Assembly: GCF_000308655.1 (NCBI RefSeq)
Contig: NZ_BAGC01000009.1
Location: 100,809 to 164,808 of the forward strand
Length of the DNA: 64,000 nucleotides
From: Nocardia niigatensis NBRC 100131
GTDB taxonomy: Bacteria; Actinomycetota; Actinomycetes; Mycobacteriales; Mycobacteriaceae
Direction of reading: 5' to 3'
Positions 7,436 through 16,804 of this stretch are shown in pieces. The position numbers and the translations under genes are program-made. The notes below the pieces were generated by a model that worked only from the letters and a program-made list of their open reading frames with translations, was not told the origin of the DNA and did not search any database. Within the stretch, counting starts at the first letter, position 1; each line of letters starts with the position of its first letter.

Positions 7436-8923
7436 ATGCCTTCGAAACCCACGACCCGATGGCAGGTGAGCGGCTACCGCTTCCTCGTCCGTCGCATGGA
7501 GCACGCCCTGGTTCGCAGGGACGTGCGAATGCTGCACGACCCCATGCGCTCACAGTCGCGGGCGTACGCCGCCGGGCTCATCCTCGCCTGTGTCGCACTG
7601 GCGGGTTGCGGAGTATTGGCTCTGCTCCGGCCGCAGGACAAGATCGGGTCCAGCAAGATCCTCATCGGCAAGGACTCCGGCGCCGTCTACGTCGTGCTCG
7701 ACGATGTGGTGCATCCGGCGCTGAATCTGGCCTCGGCGCGACTGGCCGCCGGCGACGCGGCCAAGTCGGCGACCGTGAAGGAGTCCGAGCTCGCGGAGAA
7801 GCCGCGCGGGCAGCTGATCGGCATCCCCGGCGCGCCGAACTCCTTGAACTTCACGGGCGGCGACGGCCGCGCGTGGTCGGTGTGCGACGTGCTCTCCGAT
7901 GACGGCAGCCGAACTCTCACCACCTCGGTACTGGCCGGCGATACGGCCCAGGCGGACAGGGCATCTCCCATGCCGTCGGGTAAGGCGCTGCTGGTGCGGG
8001 GCCGCGACCACGTGTACCTGATCTACGACAATCACCGCGCCCAGGTCGATCTGAACGATCGGGCTGTGGTCGACGCCCTCGATCTGCGCGGCCAGACCCC
8101 GCGGCCCATCAGCGACGGCCTGCTGAACGCGATTCCCGAGGTGCTCCCGCTGATCGCGCCGCGCATCGAGAATGCCGGGGCCGCAACGGATTACCCGATC
8201 GGTGACCACCGCATCGGCGATGTCGTGCAGGTGCGGACCGACAGCAGGTACTACGTGGTGCTGCCCGACGGCCTGCAACCGGTCTCGGTGCTCACCGCCG
8301 ACATCATCCGAAATGCCCACCGCGCCAGCGCCGCCGACGACTACATCGCGCAGGCCGACCGCACCGGCGCGCCTGTTTCGTCGGCCTTGCCGGTGTCGAA
8401 ATATCCCGACCGCGCCCCGGCTCTGGTGGACGGCAAGGATCAGCCCGTCGACTGCCTGTCCTGGATACCGGTCCGCTCCGCCGACACCTCCGACGGCAGT
8501 ACGCACGCCGAACTGGCCATGCTCACCGGGCACGCCGTGCCGATTCCCGACCGCGCCAGGCTGGTTCCGCTGGCGCAGGCCGACGGCAGCGGGCCGAATG
8601 TGGACAGCTTCTATATGAAGCCGGGCGCGGGAGCATACGTGCAGTCCACCGGAATCGCGCCGGACAGTCAGCGCCACGACGGCCTGTTCTTCGTGTCCGA
8701 CTACGGGGTGCGATTCGGCATCGAGAATCTGGATGTCGCCAAGGCTCTGGGCATGGACCCGGAGCGGGCGCGGCCGGAACCGACGCCGTGGGCGATCCTC
8801 GGATTGCTGGCTCCCGGACCGACTCTCAGCCGGGAAGCGGCCATGGTCGCCCACGACGGCGTGGCGCCCGATCCGAATCCCGCCGCGGAACCGGTGAAAA
8901 CTCGGACGCCGAAAGCGAACTGA
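7436..8923 (+). CDS. eccB: Type VII secretion protein EccB
   Basis: The protein has 495 residues. I chose ATG 7436 because the product then begins MPSKPTTRWQVSGYRFL, the conserved EccB N-terminus; the frame stays open further upstream. A single membrane segment (about 43-64) anchors a large extracytoplasmic domain with two conserved cysteines (WSVCDV and VDCLSW). EccB forms the periplasmic part of the ESX channel. It is transcribed away from eccE and towards mycP, whose stop lies 21 bases past the eccB stop. Confidence 0.92.
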   Translation: MPSKPTTRWQVSGYRFLVRRMEHALVRRDVRMLHDPMRSQSRAYAAGLILACVALAGCGVLALLRPQDKIGSSKILIGKDSGAVYVVLDDVVHPALNLASARLAAGDAAKSATVKESELAEKPRGQLIGIPGAPNSLNFTGGDGRAWSVCDVLSDDGSRTLTTSVLAGDTAQADRASPMPSGKALLVRGRDHVYLIYDNHRAQVDLNDRAVVDALDLRGQTPRPISDGLLNAIPEVLPLIAPRIENAGAATDYPIGDHRIGDVVQVRTDSRYYVVLPDGLQPVSVLTADIIRNAHRASAADDYIAQADRTGAPVSSALPVSKYPDRAPALVDGKDQPVDCLSWIPVRSADTSDGSTHAELAMLTGHAVPIPDRARLVPLAQADGSGPNVDSFYMKPGAGAYVQSTGIAPDSQRHDGLFFVSDYGVRFGIENLDVAKALGMDPERARPEPTPWAILGLLAPGPTLSREAAMVAHDGVAPDPNPAAEPVKTRTPKAN

Positions 8924-8944
8924 GCTCGAGTGTCGGTGTCGAGT

Positions 8945-10378
8945 TCACGCGTCGGTGTCGCGCCTGCCGAATCCGCGGCGCAGCGGGAAGGACGCGAGGA
9001 AGCCGAGCGCCAGCAGTAGCGCGACGATCGCGCTGCCGATCAGGGCGACATCGCGCGAGGTGTGATCGGGTGCGGGCGGTGGCGTCGGCAGGGCGAGCCG
9101 CTGATCGCGTGGCCCGGCAGGACGCTTGGGCGGCAGGCTGTTTCGCACCTGGGCGGTGAGCGCGGCCACGGGATCGACCGTGCCGTAACCGATGGCCGGA
9201 TTCCAGCCCTCGCCGGGCGCGTGCGCGGTGGCCTCGATGCGCGCGATGACGTCGGCGGCGCGCAGGTCCGGGTAGCGGGCGCGCACCAGCGCGGCGACGC
9301 CAGAGACCTGCGGCGCGGCGAAACTCGTTCCGCTGTAGGGGATCACCTGCCCCTGATTGGCCACCTTGGCCGTGGTGAGACCGGTATTGCGGGGATCCAG
9401 CGAGGCGATGCTCTCGCCCGGCGCGGCGACCCCCACCCACGGTCCGGGGACGGTGAACTTCGACGGCCGGCCGAAGGCGTCCACCGAACCGACCGACAGC
9501 ACGTAGGCGTCCCACCAGGCCGGAATCACATACGACGCCAGGTGATCCCACGGATCGTCGGCGGGATGCAGGGGATCCGCACCCGGATTGCTCGCTTTGC
9601 AGGTATCGGTATTACCCGCCGAGGCCACGATCACCACGTCCTTCTCGACGGCCGCGTATCGCACCGCCGCGCCCAGCGCACCCATCTCCGCACTCGCGGG
9701 CTCGGTGGTCGGGCAGGCGACCAGGGAGATATTGATGACTCCCGCGCCCGCGTCGGCAGCCCGGCGCACCGCGGCGGCCAGCGCGGAGATCTTGCCGTAG
9801 CCGTCCGGCATATCGTCGGGCCCTTTCTCCCGGCCCGCGCCCTTGGTCTGGTAGAGCGCGCTGGTCTGGCGGATGGCCATGATCCGCGCCTCCGGAGCGA
9901 CCCCGGCGAAGCCCTGCCCGGCGACCTGGGTGGCCGCGATCAGGCCGGCCACGACTGTGCCGTGGGCATCGCAGTCCTCGGTGCCGTCGCCGTCCGCGGA
10001 CACGTAGTCGCCACCCGGAATCAGGCCGGGCAGCCGGGGGTGCGGGGACACCCCGGTGTCGATGACCGCAACCAGTTGCCCTGCGCCCCGGGAGAATTGC
10101 CACGCGTCGGTCAGGTCCAGGCTGCGCTGGGCGGCCGGGATGGCCGGCCCGTCGCCGCCGGACCGGGTGCTGAAGCAGGGGGAGTTGGCGGGGTGCTCGG
10201 TCTCGGTGGGCGGGGTGGCCGGACCGCCCGGCGGCAGCAGGCCGGCGTCGATGGGCGGCGGGCGGTCGGCGGCGGCGATACCCGGCGGGATGACAGGGCC
10301 GAGTGAAACACTCAGCGCCAGCGCGGAAGCCGCGGCTGCGGTATGAAGTCCTCTGCTGCCCATGGTGCTACCGGACAT
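8945..10378 (-). CDS. mycP: Mycosin, membrane-anchored subtilisin-like serine protease of ESX-4
   Basis: The 477-residue protein has an N-terminal signal sequence, a subtilase domain and a C-terminal membrane anchor (about 444-463) with a basic cytoplasmic tail. The catalytic triad is complete: D107 (VAVIDTGV), H139 (DAHGTVVAG), S352 (SGTSFAAP), with the oxyanion Asn in SAGNTD. Mycosins stabilise and process in ESX systems. The start at 10378 lies 6 bases after the eccD stop, so the two genes form a minus-strand operon; an internal ATG at 10363 is also possible. Confidence 0.92.
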   Translation of the reverse strand: MSGSTMGSRGLHTAAAASALALSVSLGPVIPPGIAAADRPPPIDAGLLPPGGPATPPTETEHPANSPCFSTRSGGDGPAIPAAQRSLDLTDAWQFSRGAGQLVAVIDTGVSPHPRLPGLIPGGDYVSADGDGTEDCDAHGTVVAGLIAATQVAGQGFAGVAPEARIMAIRQTSALYQTKGAGREKGPDDMPDGYGKISALAAAVRRAADAGAGVINISLVACPTTEPASAEMGALGAAVRYAAVEKDVVIVASAGNTDTCKASNPGADPLHPADDPWDHLASYVIPAWWDAYVLSVGSVDAFGRPSKFTVPGPWVGVAAPGESIASLDPRNTGLTTAKVANQGQVIPYSGTSFAAPQVSGVAALVRARYPDLRAADVIARIEATAHAPGEGWNPAIGYGTVDPVAALTAQVRNSLPPKRPAGPRDQRLALPTPPPAPDHTSRDVALIGSAIVALLLALGFLASFPLRRGFGRRDTDA

Positions 10379-10384
10379 CGCCGA

Positions 10385-11863
10385 TCACAGCCCGCGCACG
10401 AGCGAGTAGAGGTCGGCCACCCAGAAGGTCAGCGGCACCACGGCGGCCACGAATCCGTACTCCAGCAGCTCCACCGCCCGGCGCACCGGCGGCGTCGCCT
10501 GCTGCCGGGGCACGAGGAAGCCCAGCACCAGCGCGGCGGCGAAAAGCGCCAGCGCCACCCCGAATATGGTGAGCGGCTGTCGCTGGGTGAGGGCCGCGCC
10601 CATCAGCACCAGCAGCACGATGGCCGTGCCGCCCGCGATCAGCACCACGGCCTGGTCGGCGCCCGCATAGGTGCGGCTGCGGAACATGAGCACCACCGCG
10701 CACACCAGGGCCAGCGCCTGGCCCGGCCAGTACGGGGTCGCGGCGGTGGGATCCACGGCGGCGACCGCACCCGCCGCGACCACCACGGTCGTCGCCGCGA
10801 CCAGTCCGGCCAGATAGTCGCGCGCCCGTGCGGATTTCGCGCACAGCACCTCCATGGTGGGCAGGGCGCGATGGTCGTCGGGGTCGTCCTCGGTGGGGTC
10901 GATCGGGGTGCCGGGTGCGGGAACCGGCGGCAGCGGCAGTTCGGCCAGCAGCATGGAAAGCCTTGGCGCCAGCGACAATCCGGTGAGACCCAGGGCCGCC
11001 GCACCGCCGCCGATGACATGCGCCGGCAGTTCTGTCAGCAGGCCCACCAGCGCCGCGGGAATGACGAAGACCGCCAGCGTGGTCGCGCCGATGAACAGGC
11101 CCGCCCCGACGCCGCTCACCCGCCAGGCCAGGATCGCGGTGGCGCCGGCCAGAACCGCGCCCAGCAGCGTGTTGGCCCAGCCGTAGGGGCTCGGCACGAA
11201 CAGCATGCCCGCGCTGAACGCGGTGGGCAGCGCGCAGCCGCCCAGCACCAGCGCGCTCGCGCGGTCCCGGTACAGGCGGCCGAGCACCGTGCCCGCGGTG
11301 ACCAGCAGCAGGGCGACGAAGGTGGCCACGGTCGCGCTCACCCAGCCGGGGATCGCGGTGGGCGCGGTCAGCAGGCCGAAGCAGCCGGTCAGCATGATCG
11401 CGACGGCGAGCGCCGATCCGGTGAGCCGGGCCGTGCGCGGGGTCCAGCCGCGGAAATGGCCGGCGTCGGCGATGGCGACGTTGTGCATGATGTCGTCGAA
11501 CAGCGGTGTGGGTGCGATGGATTCGGCGCTCTCCAGCATGAGCAGTTCGCCGTCGCGCACGCCCTGCTCGGTCAGGCTCAGGGAATTGGAGAACGGCGGC
11601 TGCCCGATCCGCGCCAGCACCCACTCGTGCGGTTCGACCTGTTCCCCGTTGTGGTCGAAGTCATTGACGCGATTGTGCTGATCGACCATGTCGACCACGC
11701 TCGGAATCACCAGGGCCACCGGCACATCGACGGGAATGGCCAGGTCGACCTGGGTGTGCTTGGCCAGAATGGTGACTCGTGCCAGATCCGGCGCGCGGAC
11801 CATGCCGCGGAGTTCCTCGAGCTGATCGGTACGCGACTGCGCCACGCCCGCACTGTACGGCAT
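10385..11863 (-). CDS. eccD: Type VII secretion protein EccD
   Basis: This 492-residue polytopic protein starts with a ubiquitin-like cytoplasmic domain (about residues 25-110, beginning RVTILAKHTQVDLAIP), followed by about eleven hydrophobic helices to the C-terminus. EccD is the main membrane scaffold of the ESX channel. The gene is divergent from eccC with only 62 bases between the starts, so the two promoters must overlap or abut. It is followed by mycP in the same operon. Confidence 0.92.
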   Translation of the reverse strand: MPYSAGVAQSRTDQLEELRGMVRAPDLARVTILAKHTQVDLAIPVDVPVALVIPSVVDMVDQHNRVNDFDHNGEQVEPHEWVLARIGQPPFSNSLSLTEQGVRDGELLMLESAESIAPTPLFDDIMHNVAIADAGHFRGWTPRTARLTGSALAVAIMLTGCFGLLTAPTAIPGWVSATVATFVALLLVTAGTVLGRLYRDRASALVLGGCALPTAFSAGMLFVPSPYGWANTLLGAVLAGATAILAWRVSGVGAGLFIGATTLAVFVIPAALVGLLTELPAHVIGGGAAALGLTGLSLAPRLSMLLAELPLPPVPAPGTPIDPTEDDPDDHRALPTMEVLCAKSARARDYLAGLVAATTVVVAAGAVAAVDPTAATPYWPGQALALVCAVVLMFRSRTYAGADQAVVLIAGGTAIVLLVLMGAALTQRQPLTIFGVALALFAAALVLGFLVPRQQATPPVRRAVELLEYGFVAAVVPLTFWVADLYSLVRGL

Positions 11864-11925
11864 GATGGTTGCCGTCCGTACACTGTGGCCGCAATTCGAT
11901 CCGAATCCGTGGGGGATTTTCTGCG

Positions 11926-14900
11926 ATGAGCACCGTACGGTTCCAGCGCCCTTCGCGCCGGGAGCTGCCCCGCTCGCCCGGCGGCGAGGTGACCCTGCAG
12001 CCGCCGCCGGAGATCCCGCGGTCGGTTCCGGCCAATCTGTTCACCAGGCTCATGCCGGTGGTGATGGGCGTGGGCATGCTCGGGATGGTCGCGCTCATGA
12101 TCACCTCCGGCAACGGCCCGGCGTCCAATCCGATGAGCCTGATGTTCCCGATGATGATGGTGTTCTCCATGGTCGGGATGTATGCGGGGCAGGGCGGCAA
12201 GGGGCAGCAGGCGGCCGAAGCCAATGAGGATCGCAAGGATTATCTGCGCTATCTGGATCAGGTGCGGCGGGATGTGGAGGAGACGGCCGGGCAGCAGCGG
12301 GCGGCCGTGGAGTGGAGTCATCCCGAGCCCGGGCTGATCTGGATGCTGGCGGGGACCACGCGGATGTGGGAACGCCGGCCGGGAGACAAGGATTTCTGTC
12401 ACGCCCGCATCGGGGTCGGTAGCCAGAGACTTGCTACGAGACTGGTCGCCCCGGAAACTGGGCCCGTCGAGGACCTCGAACCCATTGCCGCGGTCTCGCT
12501 GCGGCGGTTCGTGCGTACCCACTCCACGGTGCCCGATCTGCCCACCGCCCTGGCCGTCAAGGGCTTCGCCGCCGTCCAGCTCACCGGCGACCGCATCCAG
12601 GCCCGCGACATGGCCCGCGCAATGCTGTTGCAGCTGGCCATGTTCCAAGCGCCGGACCAGGTGCTGATCGCCGTGGTCTGCGGACCGGACACCGCCCGCG
12701 AATGGGAATGGACCAAATGGCTGCCCCACACCCAGCACCCCGAATCCCAGGACGGCGTCGGCAGCGGGCGCATGGTGTACGGCTCCATCCGTGAGGCGCA
12801 CGCCGATCTGAATCCCCTGCTGCACAACCGGACCCGGTACTCCCGCAATCAGCCGCCCAACCCGGGCCTGACCCAGATCGTGCTGGTGGTGGACGGCGGA
12901 CTGCTCGAGACCGGGGAAGATCCCCTGCGGGAGCACGGCTTCGAGGGCGTGACGGTCATCGACCTGTGCGGCTACGCGCCCCGGCCGGCCGCCTCCCGGG
13001 GCATTCAGCTGGTGGTCGAGAACGGCGAGTGCGCCGGGCGCGGCGCCTCCGGGGGTTTGGAGCGCTTCGCCGTCATCGACCGCGTCACCGCCCGCGGGGC
13101 CGAACAGGCCGCGCGCCGGCTCGCGCCCTTCCGGGCCGCCGGCTCGCGCACGGCCGAGGCGACCGGCGAGGACGGTGAGGTCATCTCCAGCTGGGCCCAG
13201 CTGCTGGGCCTGGGCGATATCGGCGTCTTCACCCCCGAGACCGCGTGGAAACCGCGCTACGGCCGGGAGCGGCTGCGGGTGCCGTTCGGTATCGGGGCCG
13301 ACGGGCTGCCGGTGGTGCTCGATATCAAGGAGGCGGCCGAGGGCGGCATGGGTCCGCACGGGCTCTGCATCGGCGCGACCGGCTCCGGCAAGTCGGAATT
13401 CCTTCGGACACTGGTGCTCTCGCTCATCGCGACGCATTCGCCCGAACAGCTCAACTTCGTGCTGGTGGACTTCAAGGGCGGCGCGACCTTCCTCGGGCTG
13501 GAGGGGGTGGCGCATGTCGCGGCCATCATCACCAACCTCGAGCAGGAGGCCGACCTGGTCGACCGCATGCGCGACGCGCTGGCCGGCGAGATGAACCGCC
13601 GCCAGGAGCTGCTGCGCGCGGCGGGCAATTTCGCCAATGTCTCCGAATACGAGAAGGCACGGGCCGCGGGCGCGGACCTGGATCCCATGCCCGCGTTGTT
13701 CGTGGTGCTCGACGAGTTCACCGAATTGCTCTCGCAGCACCCGGATTTCGCCGAACTGTTCACGATGATCGGTCGTCTCGGTCGATCACTGCACGTGCAT
13801 CTGCTGCTGGCCTCTCAGCGGCTGGAGGAGGGGCGGCTCAAGGGGCTGGAGAGCCATCTGTCCTATCGGATCGGATTGAAGACGTTCTCCGCCAATGAAT
13901 CTCGGCAGGTGCTGGGGGTACCGGACGCCTACAACCTGCCCAACAATCCCGGCGGCGGTTATCTGAAGTCCGATTCCGGGGAGATTCAGCGGTTCCAGTC
14001 CGCCTATGTTTCCGGTCCCTACGTCGGCGGCCGGTCACAGAGTGACGCCGCGGTGTTCACCCGATCCGGCGAGAGTGATGTGACCGTACGACCGTTCACC
14101 GCTGGATACGTGGATTTCCGTCCCGCCGACCGGATTCCGCTGCCCGAACCGGTAGAGCCGGTGATGACTCCCGCCGACGCCGAGCAGATCTCCCACCTGC
14201 AGACGCTGGTGTCGCGGGTACTCGGGTACGGCCGTCCGGCCCATGAGATCTGGCTGCCACCGCTCGGTGCGGCGCCCACGCTGGACGAACTGCTGCCGCG
14301 GTCGATCCTCACCGGTGACTGGACTCCCGTCGCGGCCCTGCGTGCCCCCGTCGGCATCGTCGACCGGCCCTACGATCAGCGCCGCGACCCGATGGTGGTG
14401 GATCTGTCGGGATCGCGTGGCAATGCGGCGGTCGTCGGCGGCCCGCAATCGGGTAAATCGACCGCATTGCGCGCGCTGGTCATGGCGATGTCCCTGACGC
14501 ACACCGCCGAACAGGCGCAGTTCTACCTGCTGGATTTCGGTGGCGGCACCCTGGTCGGCCTGGAGGGACTGCCGCACGTGGGCGTGGTCGCCAGCCGCAT
14601 GGAGGAGGACAAGGTGCGGCGCACCGTGGCCGAGATGGTCGGCATCGTGCGCCGCCGCGAGGCCACCTTCCGGCGGCTCGGCGTGGAGTCCATGGCCGAG
14701 TTCCGGCGCATCCGTGCCACCGACCCGGGGAGCGGTCCGACCGCCGCGGGTGTGCACGAGGATCCGTTCGGCGACGTGTTCCTGGTGATCGACGGGTACG
14801 GCGCGTTCCGGCAGGAGTTCGAACTGCTGGATCAGACCGTCATGAACCTTGCGGTGCAGGGACTTTCGTACGGCGTGCACGTGGTCCTGTCGCTGAACCG

Positions 14901-15957
14901 CTGGGCCGAGGCGCGACCCGCGCTCAAGGACCAGATCGGCACCCGCGTCGAACTGCGGCTGGGCGACCCCATGGACTCCGATCTGGGGCGCAAGTTCGCG
15001 GCGCTGGTGCCCATGGGCCGCCCGGGCCGCGGCATGACCGCCGACGGGCTGCACATGCTGGCGGCACTGCCGCGCGTCGACGGCGAATCGGATCCGGCGA
15101 CGCTGGGAATCGGCGTAGCCCAGGCTGTTTCGGTCATCGCCCAGTTCACGCCGGGACGTCCCGCACCAGCGGTGCGCATGCTGCCCGCGCGTCTGCCGCG
15201 CGCCGAGCTGCTGCGGCTGGCGGGGGACTGGCCGACCGAGGTGGATCGCACCCGGGCGTGCCTGCGCTTTCCTCTCGGCATCAACGAATCCGGGCTGGGC
15301 CCGGTATATCTGGATCTGGCGGCGAGTCAGCACTTCGTCGTCATCGGTGATTCCGAGTGCGGCAAGACCACCTTGCTGCGTTCACTGGTGCAGTCCATCT
15401 GCGCGTCCAATACGCCCGATCAGGCGCGCGTCATCATGGGCGACTACCGGCGCACCATGCTCGGCACCGTGCCGCAGGGCTATCTCGCCGGGTACGGCAC
15501 CACCGCGCCGCAGTTCACCCAGAACATGGCGGACCTGGCCGCCTACGTCACCCAGCGCATGCCCGGCCCCGACGTGACGCCGCAGCAGCTCAAGGACCGC
15601 TCCTGGTGGCAGGGCCCCGAACTCTATGTCGTCGTCGACGACTACGACCTGGTCGCCAATGCCGGCGGAAACCCGCTGCACGCCTTGGTCGACCACCTGG
15701 CCCACGCCCGCGACCTCGGCTTCCACCTCATCCTGGCCCGCCGCTCCGGCGGCGCGGGCCGAGCCATGTACGAGGCCACCCTCAACCGCTTGAAGGAGCT
15801 GAACTCCGCCTCCCTGCTCATGAGCTGCAGCCGCGACGAGGGCATTCTCTTCGGGAATACCCGCCCCGCCCCCATGCGCCCGGGCCGGGGCACCTATGGC
15901 ACCCGCGCCGGCGAAGAACTGATCCAAACCGCCTGGGCTTCGACCGCGGAACCCTGA
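11926..15957 (+). CDS. eccC: Type VII secretion ATPase EccC, single-chain with three FtsK/SpoIIIE domains
   Basis: The protein has 1343 residues, starting at ATG 11926 behind GGGGGA; the frame is open upstream but that extension lacks a ribosome site. Two membrane helices lie near residues 38-85. Three P-loops are visible: GATGSGKS (483-490), GGPQSGKS (838-845) and GDSECGKT (1141-1148). The first has a clear Walker B region (VLVDFKGG). EccC drives export of WXG100 substrates; the last ATPase domain binds their C-terminal signal. The polypeptide is not split, unlike ESX-1. It is convergent with the esx pair, with a shared hairpin between them. Confidence 0.95.
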   Translation: MSTVRFQRPSRRELPRSPGGEVTLQPPPEIPRSVPANLFTRLMPVVMGVGMLGMVALMITSGNGPASNPMSLMFPMMMVFSMVGMYAGQGGKGQQAAEANEDRKDYLRYLDQVRRDVEETAGQQRAAVEWSHPEPGLIWMLAGTTRMWERRPGDKDFCHARIGVGSQRLATRLVAPETGPVEDLEPIAAVSLRRFVRTHSTVPDLPTALAVKGFAAVQLTGDRIQARDMARAMLLQLAMFQAPDQVLIAVVCGPDTAREWEWTKWLPHTQHPESQDGVGSGRMVYGSIREAHADLNPLLHNRTRYSRNQPPNPGLTQIVLVVDGGLLETGEDPLREHGFEGVTVIDLCGYAPRPAASRGIQLVVENGECAGRGASGGLERFAVIDRVTARGAEQAARRLAPFRAAGSRTAEATGEDGEVISSWAQLLGLGDIGVFTPETAWKPRYGRERLRVPFGIGADGLPVVLDIKEAAEGGMGPHGLCIGATGSGKSEFLRTLVLSLIATHSPEQLNFVLVDFKGGATFLGLEGVAHVAAIITNLEQEADLVDRMRDALAGEMNRRQELLRAAGNFANVSEYEKARAAGADLDPMPALFVVLDEFTELLSQHPDFAELFTMIGRLGRSLHVHLLLASQRLEEGRLKGLESHLSYRIGLKTFSANESRQVLGVPDAYNLPNNPGGGYLKSDSGEIQRFQSAYVSGPYVGGRSQSDAAVFTRSGESDVTVRPFTAGYVDFRPADRIPLPEPVEPVMTPADAEQISHLQTLVSRVLGYGRPAHEIWLPPLGAAPTLDELLPRSILTGDWTPVAALRAPVGIVDRPYDQRRDPMVVDLSGSRGNAAVVGGPQSGKSTALRALVMAMSLTHTAEQAQFYLLDFGGGTLVGLEGLPHVGVVASRMEEDKVRRTVAEMVGIVRRREATFRRLGVESMAEFRRIRATDPGSGPTAAGVHEDPFGDVFLVIDGYGAFRQEFELLDQTVMNLAVQGLSYGVHVVLSLNRWAEARPALKDQIGTRVELRLGDPMDSDLGRKFAALVPMGRPGRGMTADGLHMLAALPRVDGESDPATLGIGVAQAVSVIAQFTPGRPAPAVRMLPARLPRAELLRLAGDWPTEVDRTRACLRFPLGINESGLGPVYLDLAASQHFVVIGDSECGKTTLLRSLVQSICASNTPDQARVIMGDYRRTMLGTVPQGYLAGYGTTAPQFTQNMADLAAYVTQRMPGPDVTPQQLKDRSWWQGPELYVVVDDYDLVANAGGNPLHALVDHLAHARDLGFHLILARRSGGAGRAMYEATLNRLKELNSASLLMSCSRDEGILFGNTRPAPMRPGRGTYGTRAGEELIQTAWASTAEP

Positions 15958-15979
15958 GGCCGGGGCATGGAAACGAAGC

Positions 15980-16003
15980 GGCCCCGGCATTTTCGCCGGG
16001 GCC
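15980..16003. terminator. Bidirectional hairpin between eccC and esxT
   Basis: A 9-bp perfect stem (GGCCCCGGC / GCCGGGGCC) with a 6-base ATTTTC loop lies 22 bases after the eccC stop and 23 bases before the convergent esxT stop. It can terminate either strand. Confidence 0.65.
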
Positions 16004-16026
16004 CGCTCGATGAACTCTGGTCGCTG

Positions 16027-16329
16027 TCAGAACAGACCGGCGAGGGCGGTGTCCTTGGCCTGGAGTTCGGCGTTGCCGGTGCGGACCAGGGTGGCCGCGC
16101 CGTTGAGGGTGGTGTTGAGCTGGAGGACGTGCTGGTTCCACCGGCGCTGGAGGTCGGCGAACGCGTCGTTGGCGTCGCCCTTCCAGTGGTTCTGCACGAA
16201 GTCCTCCACATTCCGGTGGAAGGCCTCGAGCTGGTCGCGGATGGCCTCCGCGCGGCGGATGATCGAATTCGCGCCGTCGGCGACGCCTTCGAAATGGGCG
16301 GAGATGATCTGGCCGTCTACTGCTGCCAT
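16027..16329 (-). CDS. esxT: WXG100 protein, EsxT-like ESX-4 substrate
   Basis: The product is exactly 100 residues when started at ATG 16329, which has AAAGGA seven bases upstream; a longer in-frame start is not supported. The WXG motif is Trp-Lys-Gly in NHWKGDAND, at the turn between two predicted helices. No YxxxD/E signal is seen at the C-terminus, as expected for the partner that rides with the other subunit. It follows the second WXG100 gene by 48 bases. I chose the esxT name by order and length relative to the ESX-4 pair (inference). Confidence 0.85.
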   Translation of the reverse strand: MAAVDGQIISAHFEGVADGANSIIRRAEAIRDQLEAFHRNVEDFVQNHWKGDANDAFADLQRRWNQHVLQLNTTLNGAATLVRTGNAELQAKDTALAGLF

Positions 16330-16377
16330 GGTGAATTCCTTTGCCACAGGTCCGAATAGCGGGGGGAGCCGAATCGG

Positions 16378-16707
16378 CTAGACAGCCGGGAGGTCCAGGC
16401 TCGAGATCTGCGCGTCGACCTTGGATTCGTAATCCTTGTCGTGCTCTTCGTAGTGGGAGCCGACCTTGATCAGGGTCTCGGTGGTGTGCATCAGCTTGTC
16501 GTTGAGCTTGTCGGCCTGGAAGTAGTACCGCTGCATGAACGCATTGAAGGCATCGGCGGCGCCGCCCCGCCAGTTCGCGCCGGCGACCATGGTGTCCTCA
16601 TCGCGCTTGAGATCGGCGATGGCATGCATCAGCATGTCGTGGGTCTGCTGGAACTCCTGCGCCTTGGCCTGGATGAGCTCATTACTGGCTTCGAATGCAC
16701 CGGCCAC
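16378..16707 (-). CDS. esxU: WXG100 protein, EsxU-like ESX-4 substrate with YxxxD signal
   Basis: This 109-residue protein starts at GTG 16707, with a strong GAGGAGG site just upstream that decides the start. The WXG motif is Trp-Arg-Gly in NWRGGAAD. YEEHD, near residue 88, fits the YxxxD/E secretion signal, placing this as the signal-bearing half of the EsxU/EsxT heterodimer. It heads the esx pair and follows a lipoprotein gene by 97 bases on the same strand, so it may share the long kinase-lipoprotein transcript or use its own promoter in that gap. Confidence 0.87.
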   Translation of the reverse strand: MAGAFEASNELIQAKAQEFQQTHDMLMHAIADLKRDEDTMVAGANWRGGAADAFNAFMQRYYFQADKLNDKLMHTTETLIKVGSHYEEHDKDYESKVDAQISSLDLPAV

Positions 16708-16804
16708 GGTGCCTCCTCTCGTTTCGCGGGCGGGACGACCTCTCAGTGCAATTGGACGTAGGTCATGGCCCGCCGGTTCCCGGTGAGAGCAGCGCACAAA
16801 CCGA

